Shown: piece by piece, positions 53,166-60,770 of the stretch
Position numbering within the stretch: position 1 is the first letter of the stretch
Layout: every line of letters starts with the position of its first letter
From: Nitrospina sp.
GTDB lineage: Bacteria > Nitrospinota > Nitrospinia > Nitrospinales > VA-1
NCBI GenBank assembly: GCA_018673915.1
Contig: JABHBK010000008.1
Span: forward strand, 59,440 to 123,439
DNA: 64,000 nucleotides
Direction: 5' to 3'
The notes under the pieces: model-generated
Seen by the model: only the letters and a program-made list of their open reading frames with translations
The model's database searches: none
What the model was told of the DNA's origin: nothing
Program-made: the position numbers and the translations under genes

Positions 53166-54347
53166 TTATTTAAAGACTCGCCTTTGCAGGTAGATTTCGA
53201 TGGTGTTTTTGGCGTTGCTGGCAACAGCGATATCGCTCATGTCACTATGGTTATAATCACCGCTTGTAATGGCTAATGGCGTTCCGCCTTCAACAACATA
53301 ATCACGGGTGGGGTAATTAAAGCTTCCGTTGGGATTGCGAATGATTAATGAAAAACTGCTTGATCGGGAATTGGCGACCGCAACATCCTTCAACTTATCA
53401 GGATTGAAATGTCCTGTTGTGAGTGCGAAGGGGCCCCCGCCTCCTGAAAAAGAAATCGGGTCATTGAAACTGCCATCCCCGTTTGAGGTGAGTGAATACA
53501 TATTGTCCCCCAGGCCTGCGGCAAAAACCAGATCGGGTTTTCCATCGTCATTCATGTCGCTGGCCACCACCGCGAGAGGCACTAATTTTTTAGCCACCCG
53601 TTTGGGGTTCTGAAAAGTCCCGTCCCCCTTACCCATGAACAGCCTGATGGAACTTGCGCTGGAACTGCTGGCGGCCAGGGCTATATCCAGATGACCATCT
53701 TCATTGAAATCTTGCGTGACCCCGGAAAAGGATCGGGAACCCGTCTGATAGGTGGCTCCTTTTTTGAAATAACCATCTCCTGTACCCAAATACAATTCCA
53801 TGGTTGAAAAGGTCAGGGTGACTGCGGCATCCAATTTGTCATCGTGATTATAGTCTCCCAGAATAATATTTAAGGGAACCTTGCCTGTTCGGGTGGGGAT
53901 GGGCTTTCTGAAACTTCCGTCCCCGTTGCTTGGCAGTACCACAAACATTTTCGCGCCCCGACCATTGACAACGAGGTCAGGATATCCATCCCTGTCGATA
54001 TCTCCCACCGCTGACATGGTGGGTTCCGCAGCTACATTTATATTTAAAGCTTGGTGAAAACTGCCTGTGCCTTTGCCATAAAGTATTGTGAGAGTATTAT
54101 TTTTAGTGTTGGCGGAAATCAGGTCCAAATTCCCATCCAGATTCAGGTCGGTGGTCAATAGATGTGCTGGGCCTTTGCCTACCGGTATGACATCAAATTT
54201 GTAGAATACATCAGGAGGTGGCTGCGGCAGGTCGCAGGCAGTCAGAAATAGAGTCGGCAATAAGTAGAACAAACTAACCAAAACCCAAGATGAACTCCGG
54301 ATTAAGGAGCTTATTGCTCTATACTTGTGCTTTTTAGTGATAATCAT
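53166..54347 (-). CDS. FG-GAP/VCBS repeat lipoprotein
   Basis: 393 residues. A signal sequence ends in a lipobox-like FLTAC (Cys near residue 38). About seven repeats of roughly 45 residues follow, each with a calcium-loop-like segment such as DLNLDGNLDLI, DIDRDGYPDLVV, DFNEDGHLDIAL and DMNDDGKPDLVF. This is an integrin-like seven-blade beta-propeller of the FG-GAP/VCBS type, probably cell-surface and adhesive. No partner gene is obvious. Two late repeats (HFNPDKLKDVAV, DYNHSDMSDIAV) have weaker loops. Confidence 0.87.
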   Translation of the reverse strand: MIITKKHKYRAISSLIRSSSWVLVSLFYLLPTLFLTACDLPQPPPDVFYKFDVIPVGKGPAHLLTTDLNLDGNLDLISANTKNNTLTILYGKGTGSFHQALNINVAAEPTMSAVGDIDRDGYPDLVVNGRGAKMFVVLPSNGDGSFRKPIPTRTGKVPLNIILGDYNHDDKLDAAVTLTFSTMELYLGTGDGYFKKGATYQTGSRSFSGVTQDFNEDGHLDIALAASSSSASSIRLFMGKGDGTFQNPKRVAKKLVPLAVVASDMNDDGKPDLVFAAGLGDNMYSLTSNGDGSFNDPISFSGGGGPFALTTGHFNPDKLKDVAVANSRSSSFSLIIRNPNGSFNYPTRDYVVEGGTPLAITSGDYNHSDMSDIAVASNAKNTIEIYLQRRVFK

Positions 54348-54441
54348 CCGTTTTTGGCAGTTGGAAAATCCCTTGATTTTGTTAGGGGACTGTGTAAAAA
54401 TCCCTCTTTACATTAAATCATTATTATATAGTGATTACATA

Positions 54442-54505
54442 AATGCGTTAAATTCTATATTTACGCATTCAACCCCTCGCTCCAGATTTGGTCTGGGGCT
54501 ATTTT
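54442..54505 (+). promoter_or_regulatory. Structured 5' leader of the rpsF operon
   Basis: Two hairpins precede the rpsF ribosome site. AATGCGT (54442-54448) pairs with ACGCATT (54463-54469), extended by TAAA/TTT. GCTCCAGA (54479-54486) pairs with TCTGGGGC (54492-54499, one G-U) across TTTGG, followed by TATTTTT. The second looks like an intrinsic terminator or attenuator. Autoregulation by S6:S18 binding to the leader is known in other bacteria; that it applies here is inference, and the known CCG-type binding element was not confirmed. Confidence 0.5.
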
Positions 54506-54526
54506 TAACCCGTGAGGAGGTACCTA

Positions 54527-54907
54527 TTGCGATCTTACCAGAGTGTCCTGATTCTTAAACCCGATATTGACGAACCCCGCGTTGATGAAGCCTTGGAAAA
54601 AATAGGCGAGTTCATCAAAAGTTACGGAGGGGCATGCCTTAAAGTCGAAAAGTGGGGTAAAAAACGCCTTGGCTATCGGGTCAAGAAAAACAGATTCGGG
54701 ATATACCTGAATATTTATCACACCCTTGAGTCCGCTAATGTTAAGGACTTGGAAACTAAATTCAAGTTATTTGATTTGGTCATCAAATTCATGGTGCTCC
54801 GGTTGGAGGATGATGAACTGGAGAGAGCCTTGGGCAAAGAAGATGAAGTGGAGGGTGAAGAAGCTGCAGCTAAGGCTGATGACGACAAGGATGATCAGGA
54901 CTCCTAA
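54527..54907 (+). CDS. rpsF: Ribosomal protein bS6
   Basis: About 126 residues from TTG at 54527, which sits six bases after GAGGAGGT; the family N-terminus (RSYQSVLILKPDI) begins exactly there, while the GTG at 54512 would place the start inside the Shine-Dalgarno. bS6 binds bS18 on the small subunit platform. WGKKRLGYRVKKNRFGIY is the conserved RNA-binding strand. The C-terminal tail (about 25 residues, GKEDEVEGEEAAAKADDDKDD) is strongly acidic. First gene of rpsF-ssb-rpsR-DUF2232-rplI-dnaB. Confidence 0.94.
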   Translation: MRSYQSVLILKPDIDEPRVDEALEKIGEFIKSYGGACLKVEKWGKKRLGYRVKKNRFGIYLNIYHTLESANVKDLETKFKLFDLVIKFMVLRLEDDELERALGKEDEVEGEEAAAKADDDKDDQDS

Positions 54908-54934
54908 TTAACGAGATGAAAATAAGGATTTAAT

Positions 54935-55324
54935 ATGGCTTCTTTTAACAAGGTACTATTGATGGGCAACCTTACCAGGGACCCTGAATTGCGTTATACC
55001 GCAAGTGGTGCCGCAGTTGCCAGCTTTGGCTTAGCGGTCAATCGCAAATTCAAACAAGGCGAGGAATGGAAAGACGAAGTCTGTTTTGTCGACATCACAG
55101 TTTGGGCCAAACAAGGTGAAAATTGTGCTCAATATCTGAATAAAGGAAGTTTGGTTTTTCTTGAAGGTCGGTTGAATTATCAGACTTGGGAAACAGATGG
55201 GCAGAAGCGAAGCAAACTTGAAGTCGTCGCCAACAATGTTCAGTTTTTGACCCGTCAGGGGGAAAAAGTAAATATGGACACGGGCGCTTCTCCTGCTCCA
55301 TCTGCTGATGACATTCCGTTTTAA
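54935..55324 (+). CDS. ssb: Single-stranded DNA-binding protein
   Basis: 129 residues. The OB fold has MGNLTRDPELRYTASGAAVASFGLAVNR and VWAKQGENCAQYLNKGSLVFLEGRL, and the acidic tip ends ADDIPF, which recruits partner proteins. The tail is short. Placed between rpsF and rpsR as in many bacteria, it links DNA replication to ribosome synthesis. Confidence 0.96.
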   Translation: MASFNKVLLMGNLTRDPELRYTASGAAVASFGLAVNRKFKQGEEWKDEVCFVDITVWAKQGENCAQYLNKGSLVFLEGRLNYQTWETDGQKRSKLEVVANNVQFLTRQGEKVNMDTGASPAPSADDIPF

Positions 55325-55381
55325 TTTCCGTGGCTCGCTGAGATATTTAAAGTAAAACTTTAACTAAAATAAAAGGTAATC

Positions 55382-55624
55382 ATGCCAGAAACTAAAAAAC
55401 GTTCATTTTTTTCTAATAAAATCTGCCGGTTTTGCAACGATGATCAGAGCAAGGTTTATATCGATTTTTATGATATCAAAGCATTGAAACCGCTGATATC
55501 CGAAAGAGGTAAGATTGTACCTTCACGCATTTCAGGGAATTGTGCCAAGTGCCAACGAATTTTGACCCGGGCCATTAAAAAGGCCAGAAACATTGCATTA
55601 TTGCCCTTTGCTGTTGAAAGTTAA
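55382..55624 (+). CDS. rpsR: Ribosomal protein bS18
   Basis: 80 residues, the usual length. [10 protein letters not shown]...[51 protein letters not shown] is the bS18 signature. Four Cys (C-x2-C and C-x2-C) keep the zinc-ribbon form lost in many species. It binds bS6. It lies in the conserved ribosomal-replication operon. Confidence 0.97.
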   Translation: MPETKKRSFFSNKICRFCNDDQSKVYIDFYDIKALKPLISERGKIVPSRISGNCAKCQRILTRAIKKARNIALLPFAVES

Positions 55625-55626
55625 TT

Positions 55627-56574
55627 TTGCCTGAACCGTTACAGCAAAAAAAACTGCTGGTGCCTGTTGTTCTTGTTTTTTTTCTTTTTTTTGCGCTGAT
55701 GGTTTTTCCTCCTTTGGGAGCATTGGTTGGGGTGTTATCCCCCTTTCCAATTATTTTTTTATACCTGCAAAGGGGCAGACAGGTAGGCATCATCCTGATT
55801 GCGTTGATTTTCGTGATGCTCTTGTTGTTGGTCGGGCCTAATCAGGCAATGCTGTTTTTAGCAGAGTATGCGCTATTGGCCTTGCTGATGGGGGAGATGA
55901 TCCGCTTTCGGTTACCAGGTGACAGGTGTATTGGCATAAGTGCTCTGGCATCAGGTTTCGTATCGATTGTACTTTTACTGGCCTTGTTTAGCGATCAGGA
56001 TACCTCGGTTAAGGCATTTTTTGAGGAGCAAATTCGCGCTCACTTTTCTCAGTCGATGGAGGCTTTCGAGTCCATGGGCGAGAATAAAACTGAAGTTGCG
56101 GAAATGAAGGCTTTCGCAGAACGGACAGCAGAAGTTTTTGCTGCATCTTATCCAGCTTTTTTGCTCATTGGTTCCTTGATCGGTGCAGCAGCGAATTATG
56201 CATTGATTCGAATTGCATGGACACGGCTTTATGGGCCAGGTCTGTTTTCTGGTAGAACATTTTCTGAATGGGTCTGCTCGGAAAACCTGATTTGGGGTTT
56301 TATTTTATCCGGAGCGGCTTTGTTTCTGGGGCAAGGCATGCTGGCGGATGCAGGGCTGAATATTTTTCTGGTTATGTTGGTTATCTATTTTGCCCAGGGA
56401 CTCAGTATTGTTGTGCATTTCCTGAAAGCCAGGAATGTGCAGGTTGTCTTTTGGTTTGTTCTTTTTATATTAATATTTGTGCAACCTCTTTTAATAGGTT
56501 TAGTGGCTGGATTAGGGGTGTTTGATATCTGGGCGGATTTTAGAAAACTTAGAAGCGTTGAAGATATAACTTGA
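55627..56574 (+). CDS. DUF2232/YybS-like membrane protein
   Basis: 315 residues with about eight hydrophobic segments. It belongs by position and overall plan to the DUF2232 (YybS) integral membrane proteins that often lie between rpsR and rplI. The start is TTG at 55627, two bases after the rpsR stop. No catalytic motif is evident. Its role in other bacteria is unclear. Confidence 0.85.
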   Translation: MPEPLQQKKLLVPVVLVFFLFFALMVFPPLGALVGVLSPFPIIFLYLQRGRQVGIILIALIFVMLLLLVGPNQAMLFLAEYALLALLMGEMIRFRLPGDRCIGISALASGFVSIVLLLALFSDQDTSVKAFFEEQIRAHFSQSMEAFESMGENKTEVAEMKAFAERTAEVFAASYPAFLLIGSLIGAAANYALIRIAWTRLYGPGLFSGRTFSEWVCSENLIWGFILSGAALFLGQGMLADAGLNIFLVMLVIYFAQGLSIVVHFLKARNVQVVFWFVLFILIFVQPLLIGLVAGLGVFDIWADFRKLRSVEDIT

Positions 56575-56607
56575 AAGCACTTTGATCCTGAGGAAAGGAA
56601 AATTTTT

Positions 56608-57153
56608 ATGAAGCTGTTGTTGAAAGAAGATGTGGATGGGCTTGGGTTTTGTGGTGATGAAGTAGAAGTCAAAGATGGATATGGCAGGAACTTTCTTATC
56701 CCCAAAGGCAAGGCTTTACTTGCGACTCCCAATAACCTCAAGGCTTTTAATCACCAAAAACTGGTGGTTCAGTCTAAGGTCAAAAAGGTGATTGCAACAG
56801 TTCAGACTATTGCTGATGAAATTGCAAAAGTGACCTGTACGGTTAAGAAAAAGGTTGGTGATACCGGGAAAATGTTTGGCTCGGTAACCGCGCAGGAGAT
56901 TGCAGACCTGCTCAAAGGCCAGGGTGTTGATATTGATAGGCGTAAAATCCAGATAGCTGAGCCGATTAAAAAAGCTGGAGAATATAAAATTCCTGTCAAA
57001 CTTCATTCGGAAGTTACCGCACAAATTAAGCTTGTTGTGGAAGCAGAACAGGTCGTTGCAGAACCCGCTGAATCGGCAGAACCCGCAGAGCCTGCTGAAT
57101 CCGCTGAACCGGCTGCTCAAGAAGTGGAGCAAGAGGGGGAGGCTGAAGTATAA
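56608..57153 (+). CDS. rplI: Ribosomal protein bL9 with acidic Ala/Glu/Pro tail
   Basis: 181 residues, longer than the usual 148-150. The N-domain MKLLLKEDVDGLGFCGDEVEVKDGYGRNFLIPKGKA and the C-domain DIDRRKIQIAEPIKKAGEYKIPVKLHSEV are standard. The extra C-terminal 30 residues are a low-complexity repeat (EPAESAEPAEPAESAEPA) of the kind that looks unstructured. bL9 binds 23S rRNA and affects frame maintenance. AGGAAAGG precedes the ATG. Confidence 0.96.
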   Translation: MKLLLKEDVDGLGFCGDEVEVKDGYGRNFLIPKGKALLATPNNLKAFNHQKLVVQSKVKKVIATVQTIADEIAKVTCTVKKKVGDTGKMFGSVTAQEIADLLKGQGVDIDRRKIQIAEPIKKAGEYKIPVKLHSEVTAQIKLVVEAEQVVAEPAESAEPAEPAESAEPAAQEVEQEGEAEV

Positions 57154-57183
57154 ATAGGCTCACCTCTTTACCTGGAAAGAATT

Positions 57184-58575
57184 ATGGCTGATGCCCTGAC
57201 TGACATTTCTCTGAACAAATTGCCTCCTTATAACAAGGAGGCCGAACAGAGCGTTTTAGGGGCTTGCTTGCACTCCGAAGATGCGATTGCCAAAGCTCTA
57301 GAAATTCTAAGGGAAGAGGACTTCTATAAGTCCACTCATAAAAAAATATTTGCTGTAATGCGAGGACAGTTTGAGGCTAATGAGCCGATAGATGTCCTGG
57401 CACTTGCAGAACGGCTTCGAAAGAATAATGAGTTGGATGAGGTGGGAGGCCTCGAATACCTTAGCCTTCTTGAAGATTTTGTTCCTACCTCTACCGCTGT
57501 AGTCCATCACGCTAAAATCCTTCGTGAAAAAAAAATCCTCCGCGAACTGATTCAAACTGCGACAGAAATTGTTTCCAGTAGCTATAGCGATAGCGATGAT
57601 GTAGATACTCTGCTCGATAAAGCTGAGCAGTCTATTTTCGAGATATCTGAGAAAAGATCTAAACCCAGCTTTTATAAACTCCCTGAAATTGTCAAAAAAG
57701 GATTGTCGGATCTGGAAAGACTCTCCCAGCAACCGGGAATGGTTACCGGTGTGCCTTCCGGGTTTGCTGATTTGGATAATATGACAGCAGGGTTTCAGCC
57801 CTCGGACCTGATTATTATTGCGGCACGGCCTAGTATGGGCAAAACCAGCTTTGCTTTGGATATTGCTCGCTATGTATCTTTAAATAAAAAAGTCCCCACT
57901 GCTTTCTTCAGTCTTGAAATGTCTAAGGAACAATTGGGGATGCGGCTATTGTGTTCCAAGGCGCAAGTGGACTCTTCGAAAGTCCGCACCGGTTACCTGG
58001 CTAAAAGTGATTGGCCTAAAGTGCATGATGCGGGTCGGGAACTTGCTGAAGCACAATTGTTCATTGACGATAGCCCAGCTTTGTCAGTCCTTGATATACG
58101 TGCCCGCTCTCGCAGGCTTGCCGCTGAACAGTCTTTGGGACTGATTGTTGTGGACTATATGCAGTTGATGCAGGGACGAGGAAATACTGAGAGCCGTCAA
58201 CTGGAAGTCTCTGAAATATCCAGAGGACTTAAAGCCCTCGCCAAGGAGTTAAATGTTCCGATAATTTCCCTTTCCCAGTTAAGCCGTGCTGTTGAGAGCA
58301 GGACGGACAAGCGGCCTCTCTTATCTGACCTCCGGGAGTCAGGGTCTATTGAGCAGGACGCGGATGTGGTCATGTTCATTTATCGCGATGTTGTGTATAA
58401 TCCCGAAACAGATGATCCGGGAAAAACGGAAATCTTGATTCGTAAGCAAAGAAACGGTCCCATTGGGGAGGCGTTTTTACATTTTGAAAACCAGTTCACA
58501 CGTTTCTATGATAGAAGCGCCCGCATGGATGCCCCACCTGAAGCGGATTCCTCAGATTTTGAACCTGCCTTTTAA
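57184..58575 (+). CDS. dnaB: Replicative DNA helicase DnaB
   Basis: 463 residues. N-terminal domain (about 12-120: PPYNKEAEQSVLGACL), linker, then the RecA-like motor with Walker A ARPSMGKTSFA and its GKT at 219-221. LSQLSRAVESRTDKRPLLSDLRESGSIEQDADVV and FENQFTRF are family motifs. It unwinds the replication fork. It starts 30 bases after rplI. Confidence 0.97.
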   Translation: MADALTDISLNKLPPYNKEAEQSVLGACLHSEDAIAKALEILREEDFYKSTHKKIFAVMRGQFEANEPIDVLALAERLRKNNELDEVGGLEYLSLLEDFVPTSTAVVHHAKILREKKILRELIQTATEIVSSSYSDSDDVDTLLDKAEQSIFEISEKRSKPSFYKLPEIVKKGLSDLERLSQQPGMVTGVPSGFADLDNMTAGFQPSDLIIIAARPSMGKTSFALDIARYVSLNKKVPTAFFSLEMSKEQLGMRLLCSKAQVDSSKVRTGYLAKSDWPKVHDAGRELAEAQLFIDDSPALSVLDIRARSRRLAAEQSLGLIVVDYMQLMQGRGNTESRQLEVSEISRGLKALAKELNVPIISLSQLSRAVESRTDKRPLLSDLRESGSIEQDADVVMFIYRDVVYNPETDDPGKTEILIRKQRNGPIGEAFLHFENQFTRFYDRSARMDAPPEADSSDFEPAF

Positions 58576-59503
58576 GCGCAAAATTTCTGCGTTGGATAGA
58601 CGGAGTTTTAATTCCCATTTTGTAGTTTGGATTTTGCTGGCGTTTTTAACGTTGATGCTTGTGCCATCGAATACCAATGCCCAGGCACATCCTGATATGA
58701 GTGGTTTTGCGCTTCCCCAGGAGGCTAAAGGTGATTTCTATTTTTCGCAGGGGAAGTTTAAGGAAGCCCTGGAAATATATAAATCTATTCTTCAGGATAA
58801 GCCAGACTCCAGCTACCTTTTCAGGAGCATGGTTAAATCCTGGGATGCTATGGATGCTTTAGACGTTGCGAAAAAATTTTTAAACGAATTTCGACAGTCT
58901 CATGAAAATTCTTCCGCAGTTTTGTATGCATTGGGTTATGTGCATTACATAAAGAATGAGGGAAAAATAGCCGAGGAGTTTTTTAGACGGGCGACGGAAA
59001 TAGATCCTGAGAATGGCTTGGCCTGGAATAATTGGGCCGCCTCCCTTTCTAATGATAAACGCTTTCAGGAAGCGGTGGAAAAAGTTCGAATTGCTATTCG
59101 AACCAATCCAAAAGAGTTGATGTTTTTTATCAACTTGAAAAAAATATATAAAGAGTTGGGTGAGGAACAAAAATTTGAAATAGAATTTAACGAAACTTTG
59201 AAAAGTGATGGGGACCCCTTCACCTGGGGCTATGGAAAGGTTATGTCGCGATCTTTGCGACAAAAATCATTTGGTGAGTACGCAAAGGGAAATATAGCCG
59301 GGGCCATTACCGGATTTGAAAAAATTTTAAATATAAATCAGAAAATTGGGAATGTGAAAGGACAGGTGCCCGTATTATTTAGCCTGGGTTTGCTTTATGA
59401 GGAAGGTGGGGATATCCAAAAGAGCCAGGAATTTTTCAGACAGGTGCTGGCCATTAACCCGGATCATATTCAGGCGCGGGAAAAAATAAAGCCCCAGAAT
59501 TAG
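58529..59503 (+). CDS. TPR-repeat secreted protein
   Basis: About 324 residues if the ATG at 58529, inside the end of dnaB, is used; the ATG at 58508 and the TTG at 58592 are in-frame alternatives, and the last gives the cleanest signal peptide (NSHFVVWILLAFLTLML). Four to five tetratricopeptide units follow (DFYFSQGKFKEALEIYKSIL, ALGYVHYIKNEGKIAEEFFRRATEIDP, AWNNWAASLSNDKRFQEAVEKV and a final unit near QKSQEFFRQVLAINPDHI). It is probably a periplasmic scaffold. None of the starts has a strong ribosome site, so the N-terminus is uncertain. Confidence 0.75.
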   Translation: MPHLKRIPQILNLPFKRKISALDRRSFNSHFVVWILLAFLTLMLVPSNTNAQAHPDMSGFALPQEAKGDFYFSQGKFKEALEIYKSILQDKPDSSYLFRSMVKSWDAMDALDVAKKFLNEFRQSHENSSAVLYALGYVHYIKNEGKIAEEFFRRATEIDPENGLAWNNWAASLSNDKRFQEAVEKVRIAIRTNPKELMFFINLKKIYKELGEEQKFEIEFNETLKSDGDPFTWGYGKVMSRSLRQKSFGEYAKGNIAGAITGFEKILNINQKIGNVKGQVPVLFSLGLLYEEGGDIQKSQEFFRQVLAINPDHIQAREKIKPQN

Positions 59504-59595
59504 CTAAAAGGACTTAGATAGAAAACGTATGAAAAGGAATTGAGATTTGTCATTTTCGCATTTAATTCGCTTCTTAGCTTGAATGGATTTAACTA

Positions 59596-59625
59596 TTGAC
59601 AAATAAGGGGTTTAAGCGTTACGAT
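59596..59625 (+). promoter_or_regulatory. Sigma-70-like promoter for the M23 peptidase
   Basis: TTGACA at 59596-59601 is followed after 18 bases by TACGAT (59620-59625, four of six). Start near 59632, which makes the GTG at 59636 too early and supports the GTG at 59669. Confidence 0.5.
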
Positions 59626-59668
59626 CAAGGGGATTGTGAGTTTTTCTAACTTCTATCAAGGAGGAAAG

Positions 59669-60598
59669 GTGGGCAAGGACGAATTTACCATAGTTATTTT
59701 TCCTGGATCATTGGGTACACCCAAAAAATTGCTCTTACCAAGACGCTTTGTGAAATTTGGTGTATTGGTGTCTTTTGTAGTTTTGGTGGGGATTCTAGGC
59801 TCTTCTTTCTATTTTGTTCAGCAATATTTGGATATGCAGGGCAGTGAGGCAGAGTTGGTTAAGCTCCGACGAGAATCCAAAATTAGTAAAATCCAGGTTG
59901 AAAAATTTGCCCAGCAAGTAAAAAATTTTGAAACTGAAATGGTCCGGCTGGAACGTTTTGAGAAAAAACTTCGGGTCATTACGGCTTTGGAAAACTCCCC
60001 TCAATCGATTGAGAAAAACTGGGGAGTGGGTGGTCCTTATGGGTTAAGCACAAACAGCTTTACGACAGCTATGGGCCGAGGTGCAGCCGGCCGGGTTGAG
60101 CGTTTATCCAATGGGCTGGATCACTTGGGAAAGCAGGCTAAAATCCAAAGTATCAGTTTCCAGGAATTGGACGATTTCTTTAAAAATCAAAAATCATTAC
60201 TTTCTTCAACCCCTTCAATTTGGCCAACTCGTGGTTGGGTGACCTCAAGTTTTGGATTTCGCAAATCTCCCTTCACAGGTTTAAGAGAAAAGCATGAAGG
60301 TTGGGATATTGCGGCTCGATCCGGTGCTCCCGTGCGGGCTACAGCCGATGGTGTTGTTGTGGTAGAGGGAAGAGAGTATGGCTATGGAAACATGGTTGAG
60401 ATTGACCATGGTTATGGCCTTGTTACACGTTACGGGCATAACTCCAAACATTTGGTCAAAGTGGGAGACAAGGTCAAGCGTGGACAAGTTGTTTCGCTGG
60501 TTGGAAATACAGGGCGTAGTACCGGGCCTCATCTCCATTATGAAGTATTGCTCAATAGTGTGCCTGTCAGTCCGAAGAACTATATTTTAGAAGATTAG
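59669..60598 (+). CDS. M23-family (LytM/NlpD-like) peptidase
   Basis: About 309 residues from GTG at 59669, directly after AAGGAGG (59658-59664); a GTG at 59636 is the alternative. Signal anchor at about 30-50, a coiled coil (about 55-105), then the lysostaphin-type zinc endopeptidase domain with H209-E-G-W-D213 and H288-L-H290-Y-E, plus RPTRGWVTSSFGFRKSP-like WPTRGWVTSSFG. All main ligands are kept, so it should cut peptidoglycan cross-links rather than only act as a regulator. It has its own promoter. Confidence 0.9.
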   Translation: MGKDEFTIVIFPGSLGTPKKLLLPRRFVKFGVLVSFVVLVGILGSSFYFVQQYLDMQGSEAELVKLRRESKISKIQVEKFAQQVKNFETEMVRLERFEKKLRVITALENSPQSIEKNWGVGGPYGLSTNSFTTAMGRGAAGRVERLSNGLDHLGKQAKIQSISFQELDDFFKNQKSLLSSTPSIWPTRGWVTSSFGFRKSPFTGLREKHEGWDIAARSGAPVRATADGVVVVEGREYGYGNMVEIDHGYGLVTRYGHNSKHLVKVGDKVKRGQVVSLVGNTGRSTGPHLHYEVLLNSVPVSPKNYILED

Positions 60599-60770
60599 TT
60601 TTTAACAGCTCTTTGGCGATTATTGAGTCTCCCAAAATCGAGTTGTTTTTCCCCCACCCGATACCCCGAAACTTCTGTGTGTATCCTTAATTGATAGAGC
60701 TTGGCCTTAATATTTACGGCCAGAGTTTTCGTGTTTTTAATATTCCAGTAGTTAAATTTTAGGAAATGAC

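Noticed and set aside
59636..59638. GTG at 59636 as start of the M23 peptidase
   Set aside because: It lies about four bases after the predicted transcription start and lacks a ribosome site, while GTG 59669 follows AAGGAGG.
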